Below, piece after piece: positions 28,070 to 36,231 of a stretch of DNA of 64,000 nucleotides (positions within the stretch are counted from its first letter, which is position 1; each line of letters starts with the position of its first letter). Made by a program: the position numbers and the translations under genes. The stretch lies in NCBI GenBank assembly GCA_003327425.1, contig QOQW01000029.1, forward strand, positions 1 through 64,000, written 5' to 3'. This stretch comes from Candidatus Ozemibacter sibiricus (GTDB lineage Bacteria > Muiribacteriota > Ozemobacteria > Ozemobacterales > Ozemobacteraceae). The notes under the pieces are model-generated. The model was not told the DNA's origin. It did not search any database and saw only the letters and a list, made by a program, of their open reading frames with translations.

Positions 28070-28753
28070 ATGAAGTTCGAAATCATTCAGCCCGGTTCCT
28101 ACGCCATGATCAAGGTCACCCTGGCCCGCGGCGAGGCCATCAAGGCCGAATCGGGGGCCATGGTCGCCATGCACCCCAATCTCGACGTCGAGGGCAAGGT
28201 CGACGGCGGCATGTTCGGCGCCCTCAAGCGGGCGGTGCTGACCGGCGAGAGCCTGTTCTTCCAGACCCTCAAGGCCAGCCGTGGCGACGGCGAGGTCTAC
28301 ATCGCGCCCGCCGTGCCCGGCGATGTCACCATCCTCGAGCTGAACGGCGCCAATCATTTCTTCCTGCAGAAACAGTCGTTCCTGGCCAGCGATGACGCCG
28401 TCTCCATCGAAGCCGTTTCACAGGGGTTCTTCAAGGGCCTGCTGAGCGGCGAGGGCATGTTCATCCAGAAGGCGACCGGCAAAGGCACGCTCGCCATCTC
28501 CAGCTTCGGTTCGATCTACAAGATCTCGCTGGCCCCCGGTCAGCAGTATATTGTCGACAACTCCCACCTGGTGGCCTGGGCCGGCACCGTCACCTACGAC
28601 GTGCAGAAGGCCAGTTCGGGCTGGTTCAGCTCGGTCACTTCGGGCGAAGGTCTCGTCTGCAAGGTCAACGGTCCCGGCGACGTCTGGTTCCAATCGCGCA
28701 ACCCCGGCGCCTTCGGCTCCTGGATCCGGCAGTTCATTCCGGCCAAGGGGTGA
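28070..28753 (+). CDS. AIM24/TIGR00266 family protein
   Basis: A 227-residue beta-rich protein of the AIM24 family (TIGR00266 type). Characteristic pieces are AESGAMVAMHPNLDVEGKVDGG cut here as AESGAMVAM and DVEGKVDGGMFGALKR, then TGESLFFQTL, VPGDVTILEL and YIVDNSHLVAW. The fold is a tryptophan RNA-binding attenuator-like beta helix; the molecular role in bacteria is unknown. AGGAGG lies six bases before ATG 28070, ruling out the longer in-frame version. The membrane peptidase gene follows after eight bases, so the pair forms an operon. Confidence 0.88.
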   Translation: MKFEIIQPGSYAMIKVTLARGEAIKAESGAMVAMHPNLDVEGKVDGGMFGALKRAVLTGESLFFQTLKASRGDGEVYIAPAVPGDVTILELNGANHFFLQKQSFLASDDAVSIEAVSQGFFKGLLSGEGMFIQKATGKGTLAISSFGSIYKISLAPGQQYIVDNSHLVAWAGTVTYDVQKASSGWFSSVTSGEGLVCKVNGPGDVWFQSRNPGAFGSWIRQFIPAKG

Positions 28754-28761
28754 AGTGAGCG

Positions 28762-29904
28762 ATGCCGGCGGGCACCTTCCGCGGCGATGTCTTCGGCCTC
28801 GGAGACCCCGGGCAGTCCTGTCCGGGGTCTCTCGAGGCGGCCTACGAGGAGTTCCGGCTGCGCCTCGACGATGGCCGGCAGCTCGTTCTGCCCACCGACC
28901 GGATCAAGCTCTCCCGCGGCGGCTTCGACGGTCTGCACATCATCGTCGAAGGACAGGCCGAGACCGGCGAGAACCTCTACATCTCGCTGCAGGACGAACT
29001 GCTACTCGACCATCTGAGCCATCTCGGCCCCGCCGGTCTGCGGGAAACAGCCCGTCAGTTGCAGCAGCAGGGGCGTTCGACTCGCACCTGGGCCACGCTG
29101 TCGCTCACCGTCTTCCTGGCGCTGCTCGCCCTGGCGGGGTTCGGTCTCTGGCTCGGATTCGGCTGGCTGGTCGAGCGGGCCGTCGGCATGGTACCCCCGA
29201 GCGTTGAAAAGAGCCTCGGCCAGATCGTGGTCGAGGCCGTCGCTTCCGACAAGAAGAAGCTCACCCAGGGCCCGGCCTTCGAGGCGGCGATGAAGATCTG
29301 GAACCGCCTGCTGCCTGCCGTGCCCGCTGGGCACCCCTACACGCTGCAGCTGCACGTCATCGACGATCCGATGGTCAACGCGTTGGCGGCGCCTGGCGGC
29401 CAGATCATCCTCTTCACCGGATTGATGAAAGAGGTGGCGTCAGCCGAGGAGCTGGCCGGCATCCTGGCCCATGAGCTGCAGCACGTGCTGAAGAAGCACC
29501 CCCTGAAAGGGATCATGCAGAAGGCCGGCCTGGCCGTGGTGCTTGGCACCTTGTTCGGCGACGCCGGGGCCCTGACGGTGGTGATCCGGGAATACGGCGG
29601 CAAGCTGGCCGAACTCTCCTACAGCCGCGACCAGGAGCGGGAAGCCGACCGGCTGGCGGTCGAGCTGCTGGTGCGGGCCAACATCGATCCCACCCGGTTC
29701 CCCGAGTTCTTCCGGCGTCTGCAGAGCAAGGGCGGCAACCTGCCCGCCGCCCTCGCCATCCTGTCGACCCATCCCGGCCACGAAGAGCGCGAGCAGGCGC
29801 TGCAGGCCCAGTTCCGCCTGCTGCCCGCCACCACCTACGAACCGATCGGCATCGACTGGGCCGGCCTCAAAGCCGCCCTGACCGGCGCGGAACAGGGCCG
29901 CTGA
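28762..29904 (+). CDS. Membrane-anchored M48 family zinc metallopeptidase
   Basis: A 380-residue protein. Residues 1-105 are a cytoplasmic-type beta-rich domain, a transmembrane segment follows at about 110-136, and the C-terminal part is an M48 peptidase. The zinc motif HELQH is at 237-241 and the third ligand is probably E294 in EREAD. Before it, NALAAPGGQIILFTGLM is typical of the BepA/YcaL/Oma1-like subgroup, which degrades misassembled envelope proteins. It follows the AIM24-like gene by eight bases and precedes a small membrane protein by six bases, suggesting a three-gene operon concerned with the envelope. Confidence 0.9.
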   Translation: MPAGTFRGDVFGLGDPGQSCPGSLEAAYEEFRLRLDDGRQLVLPTDRIKLSRGGFDGLHIIVEGQAETGENLYISLQDELLLDHLSHLGPAGLRETARQLQQQGRSTRTWATLSLTVFLALLALAGFGLWLGFGWLVERAVGMVPPSVEKSLGQIVVEAVASDKKKLTQGPAFEAAMKIWNRLLPAVPAGHPYTLQLHVIDDPMVNALAAPGGQIILFTGLMKEVASAEELAGILAHELQHVLKKHPLKGIMQKAGLAVVLGTLFGDAGALTVVIREYGGKLAELSYSRDQEREADRLAVELLVRANIDPTRFPEFFRRLQSKGGNLPAALAILSTHPGHEEREQALQAQFRLLPATTYEPIGIDWAGLKAALTGAEQGR

Positions 29905-29910
29905 CCCACC

Positions 29911-30138
29911 ATGAGCCGCTCGCCCGCTGCCGACGCCGCCCCGCCTGGCCGGCCTGGCCGGCCGGCCACCGGCGCCAGGCGCGGCTGGGTGGCCTATCTG
30001 GTGGCGATCCTGATCGCCGTGGTCTGCCTGTATCTGCTGGCCTGGCCGATCGTGCGGCGCGTCGTCCTGCACCAGGACGACGAAGTCGCCGAGGAACTGC
30101 ACGGTCAGCCCGCCGACCCCGACGACGACCTCCGCTGA
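29911..30138 (+). CDS. Small single-pass membrane protein
   Basis: A 75-residue protein with a Pro/Gly/Arg-rich N-terminus, one transmembrane helix (WVAYLVAILIAVVCLYLLAW, about 26-45) and an acidic C-terminal tail ending in consecutive aspartates. It starts six bases after the M48 peptidase stop and is probably its operon partner. No family recognised. Confidence 0.6.
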   Translation: MSRSPAADAAPPGRPGRPATGARRGWVAYLVAILIAVVCLYLLAWPIVRRVVLHQDDEVAEELHGQPADPDDDLR

Positions 30139-30212
30139 GCCCGACCTTTCCGGCCGCTTCTGGTCGGAAGGCGGGAGTCAGGGTCGAGCACCAGGCTCCG
30201 GATCGAACGCGA

Positions 30213-31376
30213 TCAGACGCCCAGCGCCGCCCCCAGACGTTCGAGGCCGGCCATCAGATCGGCTTCGGGGGCGCCCCCCAACGACAGGCGCAACGAGCGC
30301 TCCCAGCCGTGGCCGAAGACATCGCCCGGAATCACCACCAGATCGTGCTCATCGAGCAGGCGGAAGGCGGTCGCCCGGCCGTCGGCCGGGCCGTCGAGCC
30401 AGGCGAAGAACCGGCCCAGGGCGCCGACCCGCCAGCCGCCGCCCAGACGGGGCGCGATCGTCGCCATCGCGGCGCGCCGCCGGTCGAGATCGGCCCGCCG
30501 TTCGGCCAGCCAGGCTTCCCAGGGACCGGCCAGGCAGGCCTCGACCAGGCGTTGCCCCGGCGTGGGGGCGCAGATGATCATGGTGTCGTGCACCTTGATC
30601 ATCTCGGCCACCAGCTCGGCGGCCGCGATCACGTAGCCGACCCGCCAGCCGGTGAGGCCGAAGGTCTTGGAAAAGCTGCCGATGGAGATGATGTTGCTCG
30701 GGCGGGGCTCCAGCCCGCCGAAGACGGTGGGCGATTCGCCCGGCCCGGGAAAGAACAGGTAGGTCTCGTCGACGATCACGCGCACGCCGGCCTGCGGCAA
30801 GCCCTCGAGCAGCGCGCGCACGCGGGCGGGGTCCCAGGTGGCGCCGGTGGGATTGTTCGGCGTGACGAGGGTCACCGCCCGCAGCTGCCGGTCGCGAGCC
30901 ACCCGGATCACCTCGTCGGGGTCGGGCTGGTAGCCCGCCTCGGCCCGCACCGGGATCTCGACCACCTCGCCGCCGGCCATCGTGACGGCCATGGCGTGGT
31001 TGAAGTAGAAGGGCGTCAGCAGGCCCATGCGATCCCCTGGGGCCAGGAGCGTCAGCACCGTCGTCAGGTAGGCGCCGTTGGCGCCGGCGGTGATCAGCAG
31101 TTCGCGCTCGGGATCGACGGTGGCGCCCCCCAACTGGCGCCAGAGGCGGGCCCAGGCCTCCCGCAACGCCGGACGGCCCGGGTCGAGGGTGTAGCGGTGC
31201 AGCTCGGGAGCGTCGAGCAGGGGACGCCAGGCGGCGAGGGCCCACTCCGGAGGACCGAAGAAGGGAATGGCCTGGCCGAGGTTGAGGAGCGTCCGCCCCG
31301 CCCGTCGCCTGGCCTCGGCCCGCGCATTCACGGCGAAGATACCGGGCACCGGCGTGCGCTGGACGTGCTGGTTCAT
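30213..31376 (-). CDS. PLP-dependent class I/II aminotransferase
   Basis: A 387-residue fold-type I aminotransferase. Key residues: NNPTG at 174-178, DETY at 203-206 and the PLP-binding lysine K237 in SFSKTFGLTGWRVGY. The N-terminal LGQAIPFFGPPE matches the pattern of aspartate/kynurenine-type transaminases. The substrate cannot be decided; aspartate, aromatic amino acid or kynurenine activity are all possible. GGGAGG lies six to seven bases upstream of ATG 31376; the in-frame upstream extension is rejected. It is monocistronic, convergent with the small membrane protein. Confidence 0.88.
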   Translation of the reverse strand: MNQHVQRTPVPGIFAVNARAEARRRAGRTLLNLGQAIPFFGPPEWALAAWRPLLDAPELHRYTLDPGRPALREAWARLWRQLGGATVDPERELLITAGANGAYLTTVLTLLAPGDRMGLLTPFYFNHAMAVTMAGGEVVEIPVRAEAGYQPDPDEVIRVARDRQLRAVTLVTPNNPTGATWDPARVRALLEGLPQAGVRVIVDETYLFFPGPGESPTVFGGLEPRPSNIISIGSFSKTFGLTGWRVGYVIAAAELVAEMIKVHDTMIICAPTPGQRLVEACLAGPWEAWLAERRADLDRRRAAMATIAPRLGGGWRVGALGRFFAWLDGPADGRATAFRLLDEHDLVVIPGDVFGHGWERSLRLSLGGAPEADLMAGLERLGAALGV

Positions 31377-31817
31377 TCCTTCCTCCCTGTCGCCAGAAGA
31401 CTCGCCACCTCGAGCCGGGGGCCAAGCCACCGCGCCCGCCTGGTGCCTGGCCGCACCCCTGTTCGCGGCGCGCGGCTCATGATACACTGCGCCCCATGCT
31501 TCCCGCTACCCTGACGCCAGCACGATGATCAGGGCTTGAAAGGCGCCAAGAGCAGAAAAAGCGCCTCTTCCCCAAAGAACACCGCCAGGGGCCGCCGACC
31601 CCTGGACCCCTGGCCGCCTTGGCCTGGCGAACGCGTCGCGTTCGCCAGGCGGGGTGGCCGCGGCGACGAAGCTCAGGCAGGTGGGCGTTCGGCCTGACCG
31701 ATGGCGCGCGGTACAACGAAGTTCCGCGAGAAACGTCAAAATGCTGGAAGAGGAAGGTTGCCCTCGATCCCTGAGGGGGCTAGAATCGAGCGACATCAAC
31801 TGAGGGGAGAAAGATCC
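31377..31817. other. Divergent intergenic region with repeat
   Basis: About 440 bases between the aminotransferase and the flavoprotein. It contains repeat copy 3 (31585-31650). Upstream of that, 31540-31575 shares the string CCTCTTCCCCA and a flanking inverted repeat with 9339-9371. No gene is supported. Confidence 0.5.
31585..31650 (+). repeat. Two-hairpin intergenic repeat, copy 3
   Basis: CCAGGGG, seven bases, CCCCTGG then ACCCCT, and 25 bases after CCTGGA a near-perfect palindrome with 14-base arms (31622-31635 and 31637-31650) around one T; its core is GAACGCG-T-CGCGTTC, the same as in copy 1 apart from the central base. Confidence 0.65.
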
Positions 31818-32399
31818 ATGCCGGTGAAAGCCATCGCCATTTCGGGAAGTCCTCGCGCCGAGGGAAACACCCAGATTCTGTTGAAGCGCTGTCTCGACCG
31901 TTTCAAGACCGCCGGATTCGAGACCTCGTATCGGTCGGTCGGTACCGAGCTGGTCAAGCCGTGCATCGCCTGCGGCAAATGCGGTCAGATGAAGAACCGC
32001 ACCTGCGCCATCCGCGACGACGCCTTCCACTCGATCTTCGATGAGATGCTCGACTCGGCTATCATCGTCGTCGGCTCGCCCGTCTATTTCGGATCGGCCA
32101 CACCCAACCTGATGGCTCTGCTCGACCGAGCCGGCTACGTCTCACGGGCCAACGGCAACCTGCTGTCGCGCAAGGTGGGCGGCCCGGTGGTGGTCGCGCG
32201 GCGGGCCGGCCACAACTTCACGTTCGCGCAACTGGTCTACTGGTACATGATCAACGACATGGTGGTCCCGGGCTCGACGTACTGGAACATCGCCTTTGGC
32301 CGCACCGCCGGCGAGGTCGTCCACGACGAAGAAGGAATCAAAACGATCGATCGTTTTGCGGAAAACTTGCTCTGGCTGGCCCAGAAGCTCCATTCCTGA
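31818..32399 (+). CDS. Flavodoxin-fold NADPH-dependent FMN reductase/iron-sulfur flavoprotein
   Basis: A 193-residue cytoplasmic flavoprotein. AISGSPRAEGNT (about 7-18) is the FMN phosphate loop. The compact cysteine set C49, C52, C55 and C63 matches the cluster motif of iron-sulfur flavoproteins (ISF). GSPVYFGSATPNLMALLDR and GGPVVVARRAGHN are family hallmarks. It probably transfers electrons between NAD(P)H or ferredoxin and an unknown acceptor. GGGGAGA lies eight bases upstream of ATG 31818, so the longer in-frame start is not used. It is monocistronic. Confidence 0.85.
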   Translation: MPVKAIAISGSPRAEGNTQILLKRCLDRFKTAGFETSYRSVGTELVKPCIACGKCGQMKNRTCAIRDDAFHSIFDEMLDSAIIVVGSPVYFGSATPNLMALLDRAGYVSRANGNLLSRKVGGPVVVARRAGHNFTFAQLVYWYMINDMVVPGSTYWNIAFGRTAGEVVHDEEGIKTIDRFAENLLWLAQKLHS

Positions 32400-32757
32400 C
32401 GCTGTCCCCTCCTTGACCCGCCGGCCGCCACCTGGCCGTCAGCTCCGCTGCCTGGCCGCCCTTGGTGGGCGGCAAGCCCCGCCTGATCAAAAGAACCAAC
32501 GAGGTGGGACGGCGATCCTCCCACGGCAACCGCTGCCTGCCGCGGCCAGACGGGCTGGGCGGTCGGTGCGCGACCACCAGCTCGCAGGGAGGAAGACCCA
32601 CCCCCCGCGGGGCCAGGCCCAGCGGCCCCGGTCCGGGCCCGGGCCCCTTCATTGTGGCTCCGGGTCCGGTCGGCGAGAGCGTTTGAGCGATGCTTCATTT
32701 TTTTTCGATGACCATCAATCTTTTTTTGCCCTTCGCGCATAGTGAGGGTGAACGACC
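32400..32757. other. Intergenic region upstream of ECF sigma operon
   Basis: About 360 bases, GC-rich with several short C/G palindromes to 32655, then two T-runs (32697-32704 and 32721-32727) just upstream of the sigma gene. No gene is supported and no ECF-type GGAAC -35 element was recognised. Confidence 0.4.
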
Positions 32758-33315
32758 ATGATGAACACCGAATCGAACACCACGACGAACGACTGGGATG
32801 CCCTGATGCGGGCCGGGCTGGCCGGCGACCGGGCCGCCCTGACCGACCTGCTGGTCGCCCTCGAGAAGCCCCTGTTCAGCTACCTCTTCCGGTTGTGCCG
32901 CAACCCGGAGATCGCCGAAGATCTCCTGCAGGAGACGCTGGTCACCGTCGTCACCAAACGCGACTCCTGGGACCCGTCCCGCCCCCTGCGCCCCTGGGTC
33001 TACACCATCGCCCGCCACAAGTTCCTCGAACATCGCCGGCGGTCGCGCCAGGTGGTGGCGCTGGCACGGCCTGAGACGATCCCGGCGCCGACGGCCGGCA
33101 GCCAGCCGTCGTCGGATCGCCACGACCTGCAGCAGGCCCTGGCCACCCTCAACGAGCCGATCCGCGAAGCCTTCCTGCTCAAGCACTTCGCCCGCCTGTC
33201 CTTCGAAGAAGTCGCCGCCATCCAGGAGATCCCGGTGCCCACCGCCAAATCCCGCGTGCGCTTCGCCGTGCAGAAGCTCCGCGACCTGCTGGGAGAAGAC
33301 CATGCCAACGACTGA
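32758..33315 (+). CDS. ECF-type RNA polymerase sigma factor
   Basis: A 185-residue sigma factor. Region 2 (about 10-95) contains LFSYLFRLCRNPEIAEDLLQETLVTVV and WVYTIARHKFLEHRRR; region 4 (about 125-178) contains LNEPIREAFLLKHFARLSFEEVAAI with a helix-turn-helix. It directs RNA polymerase to a specialised promoter set. AGGGTGA lies six bases before the first of two adjacent ATGs. Its last 14 bases overlap the next gene, an anti-sigma factor, in the standard sigma/anti-sigma arrangement. The third gene of the unit is a secretion/pilus ATPase, suggesting control of envelope machinery. Confidence 0.9.
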   Translation: MMNTESNTTTNDWDALMRAGLAGDRAALTDLLVALEKPLFSYLFRLCRNPEIAEDLLQETLVTVVTKRDSWDPSRPLRPWVYTIARHKFLEHRRRSRQVVALARPETIPAPTAGSQPSSDRHDLQQALATLNEPIREAFLLKHFARLSFEEVAAIQEIPVPTAKSRVRFAVQKLRDLLGEDHAND

Positions 33316-33910
33316 CTGCTTGAACGAAGACCTCCTGCTCGACCTCTACTACGGCGAACTGCCCGCCGCCCGGGGCGAAGACGCCGTCCCCACCGTGGCC
33401 GAGGCCCACGCCCATCTGGCCGGCTGCGCCACCTGCCGCGCCGCCTGGGATGCCCTGCGTCGCCACCTCGACCGCCTCGGCCCGACGGCCGACCCGGTGC
33501 CGGCCCCCCGCGGCCGCGCCCTGACCGCGGCGCTGCGCACGCTGGGGCTCGCCCCGGCCGAGGCGCGCCCGTTGCCGAGCCCCTCGGCGCCACGGCCCCT
33601 TCCCACTGGCGCCACGGTCTTCCCGACCGACATCCCCAGCGACCTGTGGCCGACGTCCGGTCGAGCCGTCACCGCTGGCCAGCCCGGCGCCATCATGACC
33701 CTCGAAGAGGTCGCCGACGAGCTGCGGGTCACCGTCGACCAGGCCCGCCACCTGCTCGGCGAGCTGCCCTACCTGAACATCGGCGGCGCCATCCGCATCC
33801 GGCGCGCCACGTTCGAGGCCTTCCTCGAGAAGATGGAAGAAGAGTCCCGCCGCCCTGCTCTCGCATTCGATCTCGGACATCCGGTCCTGCGTCGTCAGGG
33901 CCTCATCTGA
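33302..33910 (+). CDS. Zinc-finger anti-sigma factor fused to excisionase-like HTH
   Basis: A 202-residue protein. Residues 1-60 are a zinc-binding anti-sigma (ZAS) domain with H38-x3-C42-x2-C45 (AHLAGCATCRAAW). A Pro/Ala linker follows (60-128), with no transmembrane helix. Residues 130-177 form an excisionase/MerR-type helix-turn-helix (MTLEEVADELRVT, then LPYLNIGGAIRIRRATFEAFLEK). A cytoplasmic anti-sigma with its own DNA-binding domain is uncommon; it could bind sigma and promoter DNA at once. It overlaps the sigma gene by 14 bases and the GspF/GspE-like gene follows 16 bases later. Confidence 0.82.
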   Translation: MPTTDCLNEDLLLDLYYGELPAARGEDAVPTVAEAHAHLAGCATCRAAWDALRRHLDRLGPTADPVPAPRGRALTAALRTLGLAPAEARPLPSPSAPRPLPTGATVFPTDIPSDLWPTSGRAVTAGQPGAIMTLEEVADELRVTVDQARHLLGELPYLNIGGAIRIRRATFEAFLEKMEEESRRPALAFDLGHPVLRRQGLI

Positions 33911-33926
33911 AGCAAGGAGGTTCCCC

Positions 33927-35432
33927 ATGTCCACCACCCTGAAGGAAGCGGTCGCCACCTTCTCCGAGAAATTCGGGTTCCTGCTCGGGTCCGGGGTTCC
34001 CCTGGTGCCTGCCCTCGAGACCATCCTCGCCGAAACCGACGAACTGCGTCTGCAGGAGGTCCTGCGCCGCGTTCTGGTTGCCATCGCCGACGGCACCCGC
34101 TTCGGAGACGCCCTGGCCGCCTTCCCCGACGTCTTCTCGCCGTCGTTCCTCAGCATGGCCCAGGCCGCCGAACACCAAGGCACGCTCGACACCATGATGG
34201 GCAAGATCGCCCATGGCGTGCGGGCCGGACTGATCCCCATCGGCGGGCCGGTGGTCGATCCCGCCGATCCCACCGGCGCGGCGATCCGCGCCGCGCTCGA
34301 TCGCCTGCTCGAGACGGCGGTTGCCCGAGGCGCCTCCGACCTGCATCTGGTGCCGGTTCCCGCCGGGCTGGCGGCCGCCTGCCGCGTCGAGGGCAAGCTC
34401 GTCGATCTGGAGACCTTCCCGGTGGCCATGCGGGAACCCATGATCAATCAGGTCAAACGGCTCGCCCACCTCGACGTCGGCGAGAAATGGCTGACCCAGG
34501 ACGGTCGCATGGTGCTGACCATCGCCGGCCGGACGGTCGACGCGCGGGTCAACTGCCTGCCGGTCGCCCTCGGCGAGAAGCTGACGATCACGCTGCTGCG
34601 CCAGGAACCCTTCCAGGTCGACCTCGGACAGATCTTCCCCGACCCCGCCGAGCGGCAGGCCTTCCTCGACCTGCTCAGCGTCCCTTCGGGACTCGTCGTC
34701 ATCGCCGGGCCGAGCGGGTCGGGCAAGACCACGACGGCCTATGCCGCCCTCAAGGTGCTGCGCGAGCGCGGTCTGGCCGTCACCGCCATCGAGCCGACGA
34801 TCGGCATGATCGTCGAAGGCGTGGCCCAGGCCCCGGTCCGACCGCACCTCGGCATGACCTACGGCCAGCTCCTCGATGCCGCCGAGCGCACCGATGCCGA
34901 CGCGCTCTACGTCGGCGACATTCCAGATGCCGGCGTGATGGGGAAAGTGCTCAAAGCGTCGTTGAACGGGCGGCTGGTCATCGTCCATCTGCCTGCCACC
35001 AGCGTCGCCGACGCCATTCGCCGGCTGCTCGCCCTGAACGCCCCGCCCCACCTGCTGGCTTCGGCCCTCTCGGGCGTGGTGGTGCAGCGCCTGGTACGCA
35101 AGGTCTGCCCGACCTGCGCCCGCGAGGCCAAGGTCAAGAAGGCCGATCTGCAAGCGCTGGGCTGGGCGGGCGGGAGGCTCGAGGCCCGCGAAGGGCAAGG
35201 CTGCGAGTCGTGCAACCGCTCCGGCTACCGTGGCCGCCTCGCCCTCTACGAGATCTTCGCGGCCGACAAGCCCTTCAAGGACGGCCTGGCCCAGGCCGAT
35301 GCCGCCGCGGTCGGCGGGCTGGTCCGCGCCGCTCTGCCTCGCTCCCTGAGCCAGGCGGGGGCCGCTCGCATCGCCGACGGCACCACCACCCTGGCCGAAG
35401 TCCGCCGCGCCCTGCGCGATGACGAGCCCTGA
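33927..35432 (+). CDS. GspF-GspE/PilB-like fusion ATPase
   Basis: A 501-residue protein joining two secretion/pilus parts. Residues 8-100 resemble half of a GspF/PilC inner-membrane platform domain (FLLGSGVPLVPALETILAET, FGDALAAFPDVFSPSFLSMAQAAEHQG) but stop before any transmembrane helix. Residues 115-500 are a GspE/PilB-like ATPase with Walker A GPSGSGKTTT (261-270) and the CxxC pairs at 394/397 and 426/429. The Asp box is IEPTI instead of EDPVE, Walker B reads VGDIPD instead of GEIRD, and the His box lacks its histidine context. Nucleotide binding seems kept but hydrolysis may be weak. AAGGAGG precedes ATG by eight bases. It ends the sigma/anti-sigma unit. Confidence 0.82.
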   Translation: MSTTLKEAVATFSEKFGFLLGSGVPLVPALETILAETDELRLQEVLRRVLVAIADGTRFGDALAAFPDVFSPSFLSMAQAAEHQGTLDTMMGKIAHGVRAGLIPIGGPVVDPADPTGAAIRAALDRLLETAVARGASDLHLVPVPAGLAAACRVEGKLVDLETFPVAMREPMINQVKRLAHLDVGEKWLTQDGRMVLTIAGRTVDARVNCLPVALGEKLTITLLRQEPFQVDLGQIFPDPAERQAFLDLLSVPSGLVVIAGPSGSGKTTTAYAALKVLRERGLAVTAIEPTIGMIVEGVAQAPVRPHLGMTYGQLLDAAERTDADALYVGDIPDAGVMGKVLKASLNGRLVIVHLPATSVADAIRRLLALNAPPHLLASALSGVVVQRLVRKVCPTCAREAKVKKADLQALGWAGGRLEAREGQGCESCNRSGYRGRLALYEIFAADKPFKDGLAQADAAAVGGLVRAALPRSLSQAGAARIADGTTTLAEVRRALRDDEP

Positions 35433-35489
35433 GTCGCTCGCCCGCGCCTCAACGTCTCCGGTTCAGCGTTCAGGTTCTCGGTACAAGCT

Positions 35490-35515
35490 GACGGGGCCCG
35501 TCACCGGGCCCCGTC
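35490..35515. terminator. Bidirectional terminator-like hairpin
   Basis: An 11-base perfect GC-rich stem (35490-35500 with 35505-35515) and a TCAC loop lie between the convergent ATPase and thioredoxin-like genes. There is only a short T/C-rich tract, so termination efficiency is uncertain. Confidence 0.55.
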
Positions 35516-35576
35516 TCTCATCGTCTCAGCCAGGCGCCGATCAGCAGATGGGCCAGGCGGTCCCTCGCATCGTCGA

Positions 35577-36152
35577 TCAGTCGTCGATCTCGCCGGCCTC
35601 GCCGGCCGCGGGAGCGGGGGGCGGGGCGGTCTCGTCGGCGGCAGCCTGGGCGGCCGCGGCCTTCCAGGCGTGCAGACAGGTTTCGGGAGCATTCTGCACG
35701 TCGGGCACTCCCTCGAGGGTGACCACCTTGCCGGTCGGCGACAACACGACCAGGCAGGGAATGCTGGCTGGTTTGAACCGCGCCTTCAACGCCTCGGCCG
35801 CCGGCGTCTTGTACCCTGCCGTGAGCCATGGCATTTTCGTTGTCGTCATGTAGGTCCACATTTCGGCTTCGGATTTGTCGTAACTGATCAACACGATCTC
35901 GATATCGGCCTGGTTGAGGTTGCGGAAGGTGATCAGGCGCGGGGTGAACCGTCGGCAGTCGGGGCACCAGTGCCCAGAGAAATACAGCCCGACCAATTTC
36001 CCTTCGAGCACCTTGGGTCCGACGTTTTCGCCTTTGGCGTTCCAGAGGCCGTCGGGGAACATTTCTTCCCAGACCGTGCCGGCCGAGACCGACGCGGGTG
36101 ATCCCATTATGAGACACGCCAGCAGCAGGCAGATCGTCAGACGAGCAACCAT
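35577..36152 (-). CDS. Exported nucleoredoxin/tryparedoxin-like protein
   Basis: A 191-residue secreted thioredoxin-fold protein. The signal peptide (LTICLLLACLIMGSPASVSAG) probably ends after SVSA. The WCPDC active site is at 62-66 within GLYFSGHWCPDCRRFTP, a pattern typical of nucleoredoxin/tryparedoxin-like proteins. The cis-proline region is ASIPCLVVL. The C-terminus is an acidic Pro/Ala tail. It should carry out thiol-disulfide exchange outside the cytoplasm. A paralogue with WCPPC lies at 38519-39061; the two flank a membrane protein and a phospholipase D-like gene on the same strand. Confidence 0.88.
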   Translation of the reverse strand: MVARLTICLLLACLIMGSPASVSAGTVWEEMFPDGLWNAKGENVGPKVLEGKLVGLYFSGHWCPDCRRFTPRLITFRNLNQADIEIVLISYDKSEAEMWTYMTTTKMPWLTAGYKTPAAEALKARFKPASIPCLVVLSPTGKVVTLEGVPDVQNAPETCLHAWKAAAAQAAADETAPPPAPAAGEAGEIDD

Positions 36153-36231
36153 ACATTCCCTCCCTTGATCAAATGAGCAGGCCTTTTCATTCTACCGCTT
36201 CCCGGCCAGGTTGCCAATCAACAGGAGCGCT

